Shown here: positions 11,491 to 23,290 of the stretch, one piece after another
How the letters are laid out: every line of letters starts with the position of its first letter
How positions within the stretch are numbered: position 1 is the first letter of the stretch
Assembly (NCBI RefSeq): GCF_014633365.1
Contig: NC_068339.1
Coordinates: 26,855,316 to 26,919,315, forward strand
Length of the DNA: 64,000 nt
DNA from: Diospyros lotus
Lineage: Eukaryota > Streptophyta > Magnoliopsida > Ericales > Ebenaceae
Reading direction: 5' to 3'
Translations under genes and position numbers: made by a program
Notes under the pieces: generated by a model
What the model saw: the letters and a program-made list of their open reading frames with translations, nothing else
Told to the model about the DNA's origin: nothing
The model's database searches: none

Positions 11491-11599
11491 GTAATGACTC
11501 GTCTAGTGAGCCTTAGATGTTAATTATATTTTTATATAGTGTGTTGTAAGTGGGCTTGTTAGGTGCCAAAAATAAGTTATGGGTGAATAAGAGGTTAAA

Positions 11600-11712
11600 T
11601 GGCGCAAAATACTATATTACGTGTTCACCACAGATGAGGAGAGAAATCAAGTGGGTCTAGTAGACATTGAGAGAGAGCAATGGAGAGATTTCGAGCATTG
11701 GTTAAGCTTACC
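11600..11712 (+). pseudogene. Transposase_24-like (En/Spm TNPA-type) exon remnant in CACTA-2
   Basis: An open frame ending ..REQWRDFEHWLSLPEFQ runs to a splice donor (CAG|GTATAT) at 11713. The W-R-x-F-x-x-W-L-S-x-x-E-F-Q pattern matches the equivalent exon in CACTA-4 (about 25330-25540, minus strand), which belongs to the plant En/Spm transposase family PF03004. CACTA-1 lacks this segment. Flanking exons were not recognised. Confidence 0.55.
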
Positions 11713-13100
11713 TGAGTTTCAGGTATATTACACTTGAAGGGTGTTTGCTTTATTATATTTGTATTTATAATATAATCCACTTATAATTGATGTAATCCAC
11801 TTATTATTGAAAAAAGTTTCAAATTTTTCTTCATAAATCCTAACACAAATTGTTGTTCAATGATTAATTATATTACATAGGGTATGTCTTTAATAAACAA
11901 CTCATGCTCCATTCTTTTCTAAAATTTTGAGTCTTCGTAGAGATAGAATTAATGTATCAATCATGATTCATACATATATATCTATATAAAACCTAAAAAG
12001 CCTTTAAAACTTTTATGTTTGAAAGTTGTTGCATGAAGATAAAGTGGCTTTTTGATTTGTGAGATTAGCTATGAATGCAAAAAATGATATACTTACTACT
12101 TCCAAATATTTTATGTTGGTCATAGGACTAATGATCTTACAGAAGATATGGTCATGGATAAGATAATTCACAAATTAGAATTCATATAGATGGCCCCATT
12201 CCATAGAACTAAGGCTTGGTGTTTTTATTAATCTATATCTCAATCTACTCTATATTTAAGGGTTTCTATGTTTTGGGCTTGTTAATTCTATTTTTAACAT
12301 TTTATAAAGAAAACATGAACACTTCTTTGACTCTAATTTCATATTTTATTTTATTTTTTTATAGGTCAATGAGACAACAATACTCTAAAGGAAGCAACTG
12401 CTGTCTTGGAGTACATGAACAGTCTTATGACTATATATAGTGCTTTGTTGTACATTAGTATTGAATAGTATATATGATTGTTAAAGTGTTACTTTTAGTT
12501 GAATATCTTTTTTGGTGTAAATTTTTGAATAATATATACAATTGTCAAAGTGTTATTTTTAGTTGAACATATTTTTTGGTGTAATTTGTTGACAATTAAC
12601 ACTTATATATATACTACTTTTGGTGTGTAAATGCTAATGGATAATAATTACTTTGGTGTTATTTGAATGACATGTTTAATTTTATAAGTGTTATTCCAAT
12701 TTGATATAGATAATGATATATAGGTTTGGTGGTTTATATCAAAACAATATGTTTTTGTCATTAATGACTATCAATTATTTTCATACTATTAAAAAAATAT
12801 ATATATTTTTTTAACGATAAGAATCATACTGTCGCTAATTGTTCACATTATTAATGAGAGGAAATATTGTCGTTATTGGGTTATAATTTGGTAGTTAATA
12901 ATTATTTTTAACGACGGGAATCATACGGTCGCTAATACAATTAACGACGGGTTTATCATTCCTGTCGTTAAAGACTTTTATCCTTGGAGGCAATAACGAC
13001 GACCGACGACAAGAAAATTCCCGTCGTTACAACTTTTTAACAACCGAAAATCAACTTTCAATGACTGATTTTCCCGTCGTTAAAACCCGTTTTTGTTGTA

Positions 13101-13697
13101 GTTTGTGGCGAAGGAAGATCTTTGTGGCATTTGAGCTTGTGGCAAAATCTTTGCAGAGGGCATCTTTGCAGCGAATTCTCTTGAGGCAACTTCTCTCACG
13201 GCAACCACTTCACCCGACACCGAGCTCAAGCGGATCCCACATCATAATTTTAATTGTTGTATTTTTTGCAACAACACTAACATTTCGCTAGAAGGCTTAC
13301 TATTTAATGTATACAACAATACATACAATAGTGTATATAATATTGTATTTATTTAGTCTTCAATCCAAAATTAAGATCAAACTAAAAACCAAATTTTCAA
13401 ATTTTTTGAACCAAAGACTGAATTGAACTTATTTTGTCTTAGATTGGATCAGGTTTTTCTATCTGGTCTGATTTGATTTTTCAATTTGGATGGAAAATTT
13501 AACCCTTATTAGTTTGTTATGAGTTTGTTCACCTTTTAGCTCTACCTACTTAGACCTTTGACCTAGGTTATCCTAGTGCAAGACCCTTATTTGGAAGCTT
13601 TTTCTAGCGATGTTGGTTTCCAACCATAAGCAAAAAAGAAAGAAAAAAAAAAGATATTTTAGCTAATTTTCTTCTTAATGTACAAAGGGATATGAAT
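13101..13697. other. Intergenic: degenerate repeat tail and LINE-like 3' sequence
   Basis: 13101-13210 continues the degenerate 'ctttgtggca' repeat seen at 6807-7002. 13530-13665 contains 'gacctaggttatcctagt..tttttctag' followed by an A-rich tail. Close relatives of this occur at 52315-52420, which suggests a truncated non-LTR (LINE) 3' end. No coding sequence was found. Confidence 0.35.
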
Positions 13698-15448
13698 TGT
13701 AATGACCCGATTGTGGGCCTAGACTAAATTGCTATTATTTTTAATGCATTATATTTTTAGTAAGCGTTAGTTTCTATAACGAATGATTTAAAAGGAAGAT
13801 GAATTTTTGGTTATGTAGGGTTGATATGATTTTAATGGGTTTCGGTTAGATTGATCCGAAAATCTTGAATGGGGCATTATCTCGCCTCGTATTGCATTGT
13901 GAAATGGCGGGTTTTTTGTTGGGATGGCCTTGTATGCATTGGGTTTGGTCAGATTAAGGGTTTTGGGATGAATTTGAGGGTTTCCGAGGGGTTTTTCTCG
14001 ATGTCGGGCAATCTGTGCTAGGGTAAGTCGACTCATGGGGAGTATAAGTCAACTAGTCGAAAGTCATCTATAGGGGAGTCCAGTCAAATCATCGTGAGTC
14101 GACTAAACTATATCGTTTAGTCGACTAATCTTGCATCTCAAAATTTTCGCTTGCAATCCAGTCAACTATCGGAGATTTTCCTTTTCGGTTCGGTCGACTC
14201 ATCCCTTCGATTAGTTGACTCATCCTCCCGAATAGTCGACTTTTCTCTCTTATTAGTCGACTATTCTTCTGCTCAGTTGACTAATTTTTCCCAAAACTGT
14301 CTTTCTTCTTCCGAAATCTTAGTAGGGTGTTTAAAGTTAAATTAAATTGGATAAAGGTGTAGTGCATCAAGATAAAGGTCCCCATATCCCATAATGAAAA
14401 GCCTATAACTCCACTTGTGTTCATGGTGAATGTAATATGAATTGAGTATTGGAATGAAAATACTGAACTCTCAAATTGTGATCCAAATATCGTGTGTTTG
14501 AGATATTATATTATTGGGGATTAGCGCACTTATTATTTTTGCGCAGCAGTGTGTCCGCATGGAGGAAATTAAATGGATATCCAAACCAAGCTAGTGGCAC
14601 TTGCCATTTGGGAGAGCTTAGGCTCTGCATGCCCGACTGGTTGTATCTAGGGCGGGGGTGGACATAGGTCCACGTGGGGGGAAGGATGAGGGGTATTGCT
14701 AATTATACCACTTATGTGTGAGTGGGCGGTGATATACATGTATATATATATGTTGCTGGTCAGGCGAGATATCTTGACATTTTAAGTACCCTAACATCCC
14801 TAAATCATAAATGAATAAGATATGATAAAATGAACAAAAAGCTTCAATCGGGATGTTATGAAATGCTTCCATAAAATTATATGCATTCTCAGCTTAGTGT
14901 GAATCGGTGACTTGATATGATCCATGATTTGCATCGTACATATTTTATTGTGATGTTGCTGGAAGTATAGACCATATTGTTGCATTATTGATCATGTCCT
15001 TACTCTTTGATTGTTGATGCCATTCATTTCATTATTGCTTGTTGAGCCTTGTAACTCACCTTGTACTCTTCGTTATTTCAAATAAGGGTAAAGCGAAGGA
15101 AAGCAGTGAGTCTAGCCACGGGTGATCATTCAGGGGAGTCTAGCGTGTATAGAGCCATCCCAAACCTCCGAGCTTGGGAGTAGATTTTTGTCAAGGCTTG
15201 TGGATAGTGTAGATTTTGAAATTTTATTTTTGATGCCCTGTATGTTGCTGTCATTTTGAAATATAATTGGGTAGTTAAGCCCTGAATCAGATATATTATG
15301 ATGGTATGAAATCAATTGCTCAAAAAGGGGCTTTTATTGTTATGGTTGTTAAGTCATATTCTATTATATTGTTTCATGTATCATTTCCAAGTGACCCTTT
15401 CACGAAACACCTTTGCTAGTGGGTTGCTCCGGATTACGGGCTGCGACA
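13698..15448 (+). mobile_element. Solo LTR B (1751 bp) with perfect 5-bp target duplication
   Basis: TGTAATGACCC at 13698 and GGCTGCGACA at 15448 are flanked by identical tgaat (13693-13697 and 15449-15453). There is no coding region or primer-binding site. At 14025-14290 it carries an array of GTCGAC palindromes and one-base variants (consensus agtcgactaatc), with six perfect hexamers. Near the 3' end it shares with LTRs A and D the block 'gcttgttgagccttgtaactcacctt' followed by 'gggtaaag' (about 15040-15095). No internal domain is present, so the parent family can only be inferred (Gypsy-like, by the TGTAAYRACCC terminus). Confidence 0.85.
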
Positions 15449-15453
15449 TGAAT

Positions 15454-16010
15454 GGACTCAATTTTATTTTGTTTTAGGTGATTTATCCTATTACTTTTCC
15501 TCAGCGCACACTTCTATTACTATTTGTCTTCTACTTTTTTCCTTTTTCTGAATATTCACATGACCATATTACCATGTTCATGAGAAGGAGAATATTTGTC
15601 ATTTTACATGAATATTTATCAATGTGTATGTTTCTCTCACAATTTAAAAAAGTGCAGTCATGATTAAGAAGAAGCATTTCAAAGATACAAGTAGCGACAA
15701 GTTAGATGGATCCACTTCTTCCAAAGAAAATCCACCACAACCTCTAGCACCCTCCCAAGCTCCGCCGTAGTACTAAATCCACCAGATTTTGTTGTTTCAC
15801 TAAATCCTATGGTATGCTAATGTGTTCAATTTTAATGTATGGATAATCATTATTACAAGGCTTAAGTGATAATTTATTTGTTTCTTCGTAAATAAGTCTT
15901 TAGATAGATCTTTTAAGTTTGGTGCAGATCTAACGAAGTGTAATGTTATTAATTTCAGCCAATAGATGCGTAGGGTGGAGAGTTTGCATCAGGTGTGAGG
16001 CACTAGTCTA
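15454..16010. other. Region between solo LTR B and the hAT element
   Basis: AT-rich DNA with a splice-acceptor-like 'tgttttag' at about 15470. A lysine/serine/proline-rich open stretch of some 37 codons from about 15660 ends with a stop at about 15769. It may be a remnant of the CACTA gene whose subterminal repeats follow at 17560, but no family is recognisable. Confidence 0.25.
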
Positions 16011-16018
16011 ACGCTAGT

Positions 16019-17184
16019 TAGAGCCGGCCCAACCAATCTAGGGGCTCTAGGCAAAAAAATTTATCGAGACCTTCTTAAGAGTATTAATTTTTTTATAAAA
16101 AAATAAATAATATATTTTTTTACTAAAAAATTTTATTATTTCATTAAATTAAAAAAAATTAAAGTTCAATCAACTACAAAATCTGATAATTTCTTAATGA
16201 TAGTGAATTTTTAACTAAAATATAATATCTCAGAGATTAAAAAATGCTAATCAACCTATTACAATAAACAAAGAAAAAATAAAACTAATTTTTTCTTGAA
16301 ACTAAAGTTAATGTAACTCGAGTAAAAAACTATACATTTCTGATTTTTCTATAGAAGAAAACAAAATAAAGCATAAACTGATAATATTAAAAAGATAAAG
16401 TTCACAAATAATAAGCAAATTTTATTCCACAAATATGAGTTAAACTATACCTAGTTTTATGTAAAATTAATTTTTCTTGCTTTTTGAGATACAAAATCGT
16501 TGATTAAATCTCCATAATTAAGTTTATCTAATAAATCATGTTCAATGGATAATATAGCTAATTTATTTAATATTTCTTGTGACATAGTTGACCTCAAATA
16601 TGACTTTATCAATTTCAATTTTGAATTTTTTTTACAGCACAAGCCACTGAAACTGGAATTGTGAATAATATTCTATAAGCAACAATATATGCATTTAGAA
16701 AATAATCAACTATTTTGATGTAGTGAAGAATTTTCAACATACCATTTTTTTCCTTTTAAAAAGTTTATCTTAACACTCTTAATTCTAAAAATAAATCTAA
16801 ACCATCTATATCACAAAGTCCATCAAATTTAAGAACATTTTTAAGATTCAAACAATATCCTTTTAAAACGTCTTCATTTATTGATTTTAATTTCTTAAAA
16901 TTGCATAAATTTTTTTTATATATTCCAAATTACTCAAATCTATTTCAAAGAAATAACTTGATCAATTGTGTACTTAATAATCAACTCTAAAGGATTTTTC
17001 AACAGATTTTATTTTATCATCATTGATATTTTTATCAAATTGTATTTTGTATTTAATTTTTTAATAAAATATTTATTATTAAAAAATAAAAATATATATA
17101 AAAAACAAATTTTTAAAATTTGGGGCCCTCCTAATTTGGGGCCCAGGTGGCTGCCTTGCTGGCCTTACTATAGGGCCGGCTCTG
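16019..17184 (-). mobile_element. hAT transposon, internally degraded, with perfect 8-bp target duplication
   Basis: The terminal inverted repeat is TAGAGCCGGCCC at 16019 and GGGCCGGCTCTG ending at 17184, matching in 11 of 12 positions. It is flanked by identical 8-bp duplications acgctagt (16011-16018 and 17185-17192). An 8-bp duplication with short inverted repeats is diagnostic of hAT. The minus strand encodes the end of the transposase. At 1166 bp it is an internally deleted, non-autonomous copy. Confidence 0.9.
16457..16900 (-). pseudogene. hAT transposase C-terminal (dimerisation) fragment
   Basis: Minus strand, reading toward 16457. The segment around 16590-16660 gives K-L-K-L-I-K-S-Y-L-R-S-T-M-S-Q, followed by LNKLAILSIEHDLLDKL and a terminal IND-F-A/V-S-x-K-A-R-K. 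This is the C-terminal dimerisation region of plant hAT transposases of the ZMYM1-like/TTF-type group, whose usual form is 'LR-S-T-M-S-Q-E-R-L-N-x-L-A-x-L-S-I-E'. Upstream codons up to about 16900 show weak matches with frameshifts. The zinc finger and catalytic core are gone. Confidence 0.75.
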
Positions 17185-17192
17185 ACGCTAGT

Positions 17193-17560
17193 CAGGACTT
17201 GTGTGAGTCACAGTAGCCTCCAGATTTGTAGATACCTTGATTTTAGGTACTTGGATACGAAAACAACCATGTAGCTTGTTATGTTTTACAAATACTTTAA
17301 TGCAGTTTTATGTTCTTCACTTGAAATACGCTCTTCATTTGTCTTTTGATTGAACTTTAATGTATTTTTAATTTTTTTGGATCTTTACTATATATGTTGC
17401 TTATTTGTGGTTCAATGAGTAACTAGGTCGAGATATTATTTTTGAGAGTTGTGTGTAGAAGTTACAGGTTATTTGTGTTTAGGACCCAAACAAATAAAAA
17501 GGACTATTGCGGGTTCAAGATATTTAGAAGTGATTTTGAACCTACGTTAAATAATGAATT
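17193..17560. other. Intergenic, no gene seen
   Basis: AT-rich sequence between the hAT element and the CACTA-like repeats. No ORF, motif or repeat boundary could be supported. Confidence 0.3.
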
Positions 17561-18001
17561 AACATTGATTTTAATTTAGCAGCCATTATAAACTGCCACT
17601 AAAAAGAATAAAATTTTAAAATTTGATTAAATTAATTTTAGTGCCAGTTTAAAATAATAAATTTTTAAAATTTTATTAAAATTAAATTTAGAGCCGCTAT
17701 AGGAACCACCACTAAAAACTATAAAATTTTAAAATATAATTTTAATTAAATTTAGTGGCATTTCTAAAAAAAAAAAAAAACTAGTTGAAAAATATAAAAT
17801 GTCAGATTCATAACCACGGTAAAAAAAATTAAAAAATATATTATTTTTCAATATTGAAGCAATTTTTGAACCACCACAAAAATTAGTGACTATTCATAAA
17901 CTGCCACTAAATCTCCCTAAACCATCTCAAAATGAATTGTTTTGCAGGTGTTACTCTAGCGGAGTTACTGAAAACCACTGCAAAATGGCCTACAATGGTA
18001 C
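17561..18001. repeat. CACTA-like subterminal repeats, part 1
   Basis: Degenerate units such as 'aactgccactaaaa', 'accaccactaaaa' and 'tttagtggca' recur in both orientations, interspersed with A/T runs. This is the subterminal layout of CACTA elements. The tract resumes at 20689 after solo LTR C. No terminus CACTA was found on either side, so the element is a fragment. Confidence 0.5.
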
Positions 18002-20688
18002 TGTAATGTCCCAGTAATTCAGAAATAATTAATAACTATTAATTTAATCGGGAATAACTAATAATTATTAATTTAAATTAGGAACGGTTAGTAATTATTA
18101 ATTATTATATTTGTGATGATTATTGAATATTTGTAGGGTTGAAGTAAATATTAATTTATTTTGGCATTATAGAAATGGGTAATTAATTATTGAAAATTCA
18201 GGGTATAAGAGTTATTATTAATAAGTGAGGTGTGTGTCAATTTTTGAATGTTGTGGGGTTTAAATGTAATAATTGGAAACTATGTGAAATTATCTTATAA
18301 TTAAGTAGGTGCATATAATGGTTGAGGAAGGCAAGCAACAAGTGGCACGCGCACGAGGGACCCAAGGGCTAGGCGAGGGATCGAACCGTGGGGTAGGCGT
18401 GTGCTGGGGAGAAGTTTTGCTAATTTTTGTCAAGCCATGGGTGCCCAAAACGACGCCGTTTTGAGGCTGAGGCGGTGGTGCGCCTGTGCTACTACGTGGC
18501 AGCATCTGGGACCTCCATTTTGTGGCTTTTAAGCCACAATTTGCAGTAGAAATCAGGGAAATTAAACAGTAAATGGGAGAAAGAAATAGGAAGAAGAAAA
18601 TGGCACAAACAAAGGCTGAAGTGGAGGAGAAATTTGTGAAGAAATTGGAGAGAAATCCAGTTAAATTAAGGTTTGAATAACCAGGTAAGTTGAGTTAATT
18701 ATGTGAATAAATCTGTACGATTAGAATTTAATTTTAGATGTGATTCTGTTAATTATTGGGAGATTATATATTATCATGTAGTGTGTATTAATTTAGCGGT
18801 GTGTGGGCAGGAAAATACTAGAATCGGCTAATTTAAGGCAAGCTTCTTACTTCCTTTGAGAATCTCCTTTAATTTATGGATTTTGTTTCCTTCCTTAACC
18901 TGATTTGGTTTTAGAGATTATTTATGTGTGTTGTGAGTATTTGCTGTATAGAATAAATTTAATTAAAATTAAATAAGAGACTTCCGGGGTTTAATTTGAT
19001 AAGTGCTTGCGGGGTATTGTATCGCCATTTCTTCCTTGGGAATGATGCCGAACCTTGTTGGGGTTAGGTTCTTAGTGAATCTGTTTGGTAGTGGGTACCC
19101 TTCGGGGTGAGTTGTTGTAATCGAGAGTCTCGGGATTTGCTTGTGTGAGTCGTAGGGTGTGGGATATACAGCTACTGATCGTCGATTGTTGGGTCGTGAC
19201 AGTTGATGGTTGAATGTATGGGCGCAAGTTATCAGCTGTTACGAGAGACTATAAACGGGTCGGGCAAGCTGGTATCGCCAGACACCCACTACTGGTGCTG
19301 TGCGTATCATGATGTGGTTGTGGTTTCATATATGTGGCTGTGAGTTGTCGTCCAACGATGTAACGTGTTGACTATTTAGTGACACTGGAACGAACTGTCA
19401 TCGGGCCGGGGGCTGCTGTCGACTGGTTGTTCTTAGTCACGGATTGTCGACTGGTACCTAGTCACTATCGACCGGTTCTACTATTATGTAGCATATTGCA
19501 TGACATTACATTCATTGGGGGTCATGCTTTGTATGTAAGGGGAAGTGGGCACATTAACATAACCCGGTTGACCTGTTGAGTGCCGACTTGGGTACGATAG
19601 GTGAGCACGTGCATTTAGAGCATTTTTCCTATATGGGTTCTTATGTGGGCGTATCATGGCTTGATGCTTAGCTTATGGGGGCTTTGCCATCATGTTAATG
19701 CTGTAAAAGCCAATGCATTTATTATTTGCCGCATTGCATGGTTACCGTTTAATATGGATTGTGGTTTGGAGTTGACTCTCGATAGCTATGAGTGTGAGCT
19801 GGGCTCCAGATAGCTATGGTTCGGGAACTTCGATATGTGATTGTGGTTCGTGGTTCGTGGTATGGAGTTGACCCTCGATAGCTATGAATGTGAGCTGGGC
19901 TCCAGATAGCTATGACTCAGGGACTCCAATATGTGATTCTGATGGGAGTTTCGTGCTCGTGTGGATCGTGTTGTGGGAGCCTCGGGCTCATAGGCTTTAT
20001 GCTAGCCAGTTCATGGTTGTGGCAGGGTGATATGCTGGGACTTGGGTGCCAAGATGTGCATTTTTTATGTGGGCCCCAGGGACTGTTATGTGCATTGTTA
20101 TATTTATGTTGAGCACTAGATATTTTGTTGCACGATATGATATGGCATTTTCATATGCTTTGCACTTTGTGCGGGTATATTTTGGGTGAGGGATGTATTC
20201 CCAGCATTATCACTGTCGTGTAGCGAGGCGTATGCTGAGTATGGTTATTTATGGTTCTATCTTTATCTTGCCTACATTTGATGGGATGTGGATGTGTTCT
20301 GGTGTGGGAGGTCTAACCCCAGTCTTATCTATATCCTTTTGTTATGTTTGCTGAGCGTTGTGGTTCATCTTATTTTTACCATCATTCCAGGTGTGGGAGC
20401 TGGCATCATGGCTAGCCCGGTTGGCGTGTTAGTCGTAGATAGCTGTGTGTATAGGGCAATCCTGACTAAAAGATCCGTGAGGTGTGAGATGTGATCAAGG
20501 GCTCGAATATTGTGGTTTGTCTTATTTGACTAATTGTGATGTTGCTATGTATGATTAAGCCCTTGAGTGATGTGTTTCATATTCATTTGGCTTTTGCTGT
20601 TGTATTATTTGGGGTAAAACCCCAGCCCATATATTTGGGATATTAGCTGAATGTAATTAAAAATTGAGAAAATTTCTAGGTCGTCACA
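18002..20688 (+). mobile_element. Solo LTR C (2687 bp), imperfect target duplication
   Basis: TGTAATGTCCC at 18002 and GTCGTCACA at 20688 interrupt a CACTA-like tract. The neighbouring uninterrupted unit reads 'caatggtctaattt', and the flanks here are 'caatggtac' and 'attgtctaattt'. The duplication is therefore imperfect (atggt/attgt, with two extra bases on the left). A segment near 19630-19745 ('gcttatgggggctttg' through 'gcattgcatggttac') matches the 106-bp repeat of LTR A. A direct repeat of about 112 bp around 'ctcgatagctatga..ggctccagatagctatg' occupies about 19766-19925. Three GTCGAC-type palindromes occur at 19415-19475. The 3' motif near 20347 is a diverged form of the LTR A/B/D motif, ending attccag/gtgtgg. 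Confidence 0.75.
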
Positions 20689-20865
20689 ATTGTCTAATTT
20701 GAGTGGTTTCCATGACCGTCGCTAAATATTTTTGCGACGGTTAAAACCATTGTAAAATGGCCTGCAATGGTCTAATTTAAGTGGTTTCCATGACCATCAC
20801 TAAATATTTTTTGTGACAATTAAAACCATTGCAAAATAGCCTAAAAAGTAGCTGTAAAGATAAAA
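20689..20865. repeat. CACTA-like subterminal repeats, part 2 (tandem unit of about 75 bp)
   Basis: Two near-identical units run 'gtctaatttgagtggtttcc' - 'atgaccgtcgctaaatattt' - 'ttgcgacggttaaaaccatt' - 'gcaaaatggcctgcaatg' (20691-20768 and 20769-20846). They continue the tract cut by LTR C. The expected terminal CACTA sequence is missing on the right. Confidence 0.6.
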
Positions 20866-22450
20866 ATTTCATGTATTCAACCCCTTCAGATGTTTGTAAG
20901 CTTTTAAAATGTCTAAAGAAGTCCTTTTAGATATCTATAAGCTTTTAAGATATTTGAACAACTTTGGTTCAGAAGTCTATAAGCTTTTAAGCTGCTTGAA
21001 TAACTTTGGTTTAGAAGTCTGAAGAAGCTTAAGTGTAATATCCCGAGAACCCAATGTTAGGTCTAAGAAAGGACTTCAAAAAAGTTAGTATATATATCGA
21101 GAATAATAAGGAAGAAAACAACACAAGGTAAATACCTTTTGGGTTGAATGTGGATAAAGAATACTTGGGTTAAGGATGTTTGAGCTAGGGTAGCTCAAGG
21201 ATGGGTGACCCCTAGTAAGTTCGCGTAGGCCCATTAGGATAAGTTGATCCGGTCCTTCTTATCATTCAATGCGAGATGTTACATTAAGAAACAAGGATAT
21301 TTTTTAGGCATCATTTGAATGTTTTTACCTCTTGGTTCAGATATATGTATAAACATATGAAATTTAGGATATATTCTAAATTCATTTTAGATGTCTGTAG
21401 CTTGGGTTTCAAACATCTGTATGAAAGCCTGAGATTAAGTCGCATATTGGACACCTTTAAAACATCTGTGGCACAACCTTCTGTATCTGTATGAATTCAT
21501 AAAACTAGACTTCATTCTCGACAATTTTTAGATGTATGAATATATGCTTAAGAGGTTTGTATAAAGGGTCGGACATGGCTAGCGCCCTGGGGCTAGTTTA
21601 GAGATCTATAACTCTCTTTCAGTAATCTAAATGTCACTATTCAAATATCTGAAATGTTTTAGGATTTTTAGGAGTCTGAATCATTTATTTTTGTGTTAGA
21701 AAATATTTTTATTTTCATCGAAATCAAAATAGTCGAGATATCGATACAACACATAAACTTGGGTTAATCGGCGAAACAATCTTGACTTATTAATTAGTAT
21801 GAGTCCACCTTTATTTGATTAGAATAAAGCCTAAAAGTCCATTCTAATCTTATTTAAATGTTAATTTAGTTTTTATAATCTTTTTAATTTAATTAACTAA
21901 TAATAAGGCTATATTTTTATTATTATGATTATCAAGGGTGCATCGATATGTCATAGGAATAATAAGACATCAATAAAATGACGTTGGAAAACTGAAATGA
22001 GGTAAACTTTTGACTCGTTATGTTTATTTAAGCTAGCTTGAATATGCAGCCTAAGACATGTAGACTTATTCCATTATTATGTCCCTAGATAAATTTGGGT
22101 ACTCTACTATATGTATGTGTCTAGGATTACTGGAGTTAGCCCAAAGAAGGCTTGACTAGTCCCATTTATTTTGTTTGCCAAATGAATAGACAGATTATGG
22201 TCTATGGGGACACATACTGGATCTCTTCTATTTGTGATAATGACATGGTATGTACATTTATTTGAGTTTCATTTGTTTATCCTGACGTACTTCTACTTTG
22301 TCTTTTGTATGATGTTTTGGGATATCATGATATAATTGTTATACCATCATTCATATATTAATTTTGATTCTAATTTTCTGTATAGTGAATGAAAATCTCA
22401 CCGTATTTTTGTTATATCATTTTGATAATACATATTTGACGTATGTTATA
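20866..22450. repeat. Unclassified repeat-like region with degenerate 43-bp units
   Basis: At 20930-21028, units around 'agaagtctataagcttttaag' followed by 'aactttggtt' repeat about every 43 bp, and related 'agatgtctgta' motifs recur down to about 21560. The style resembles the motif arrays inside the LTRs of this window, but no TG..CA ends could be fixed. A TRIM-like element is inserted at 21034. From 22060 to 22450 there is only AT-rich sequence without a supportable feature. Confidence 0.4.
21034..21283 (+). mobile_element. TRIM-like solo LTR (250 bp) with perfect 5-bp target duplication
   Basis: It starts TGTAATATCCCGAGAACCC at 21034 and ends GCGAGATGTTACA at 21283. Ends are TGTAAYA..TGTTACA, partly inverted. 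Identical flanks ttaag lie at 21029-21033 and 21284-21288. At 250 bp it is far smaller than the other LTRs here, which fits a terminal-repeat-in-miniature (TRIM/SMART) solo LTR. The window's last LTR start (63970) has a similar head, TGTAATACCCGAGAA. No coding capacity. Confidence 0.8.
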
Positions 22451-22597
22451 AATCCCTTGGTTTTGGCGTCGGAGTAGAGGAGGCCGACAGTGAGGGAGGA
22501 TGACAGCGACCAGAGGTGGTGGACGGTGGTTTAGTTGCAAGGGAAGAAGCTAGTGGCCAAAGCCGACAGCTTCACAATCTAGTGATTTCCAAACCCC

Positions 22598-22628
<31 letters not shown>

Positions 22629-23290
22629 GGGGGGGTGGCGGTCTTAAATGAAGAACAGATAGGTAGCGGTGGGCTCAATGGCAGTGATTACAATGGTGGA
22701 TCCAAGGTTGGAGAGGTCATATTTGAGACCAGAGAAGACGGAGAGAGAGATCGGAAGTTAGACAGATGCGAACAGCCTTCTTGTCTCGTAACAAACAGCC
22801 AGATTGAGGGGGGGGGGGGGGGGGGGTCTGCAATGGTTCGGCGAAGGCGAGGAGGATAGTGATGGTGTTGGTGGGTTGGGTTGGAGATCAGTGGAGATGG
22901 AGATGGAATCTGGATGATCTTCACAACAGTGGTTGTGAACGGGGAAGATGGAGGCTGGAGACAATGGCAATGGGTCAGCTACGGCGCCGAACGGAGAAGG
23001 TGCTGGTGCGATGGTGGTTCGCAATTGCTGTGAAACGAAAAACAAAGGAGATGGAGATTGATGTTGGTTGCGACAATGGTAACGACCAGATCGAGAAGAA
23101 GAGGCAAATAATGACGGCAACAGGGAGATCGGAGATGGTACTGGTTGGTGCTGACGCTGACAACTACAGAGAAAGAGAAAAGGCGTGTCTTTTCCAAACC
23201 CTAGCCAGGTTTATGGACCCCGGTCAAGTCCTGGCTGGAGTGGGCAAAGCTTGCCCGAATCCTGATCAACTACGCTGACCAACGACTAGC
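22451..23290. other. GC-rich, purine-biased block with GA and poly-G runs
   Basis: A block of clearly higher GC than its surroundings, rich in 'ggtgg', 'gacagcgac' and 'gatgg'. It contains GA microsatellites and long G runs (22619-22635, 22808-22826). Open frames exist on both strands but are low complexity (Pro/Ser/His-rich on the minus strand). Similar purine-rich 'gcgatggcggtgg' blocks lie inside the elements at 61370 and 62380, so this is more likely transposon-borne sequence or a degraded 5' exon than a gene. No domain is recognisable. Confidence 0.3.

Larger units (their letters stand above)
7003..13100 (+). mobile_element. CACTA-2: CACTA transposon with captured host gene fragments (Pack-CACTA)
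   Basis: The left end at about 7003 reads ACTATAACAAAAAC and the right end at about 13100 reads GTTTTTGTTGTAGT. These are inverted and match a CACTA terminus with the first C lost at both ends. Subterminal arrays of 'aacgacgg' / 'cgtcgtta' motifs fill 7010-7160 and 12800-13085. Inside are TNP2-like N-terminal remnants (9205, 11103), a Transposase_24-like exon (about 11600-11712), an 88-bp tandem repeat, a SINE scrap (10036) and a plant phosphofructokinase exon (9561-9662). No target duplication is evident, because the first and last bases are altered. The 3' half is a paralogue of CACTA-1. Confidence 0.7.

Noticed and set aside
22635..23278. ORFs of 70-140 codons on both strands
   Set aside because: Low-complexity Pro/Ser/His or Gly/Arg-rich translations of a purine-rich block with poly-G runs. 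No recognisable domain and no splice structure.
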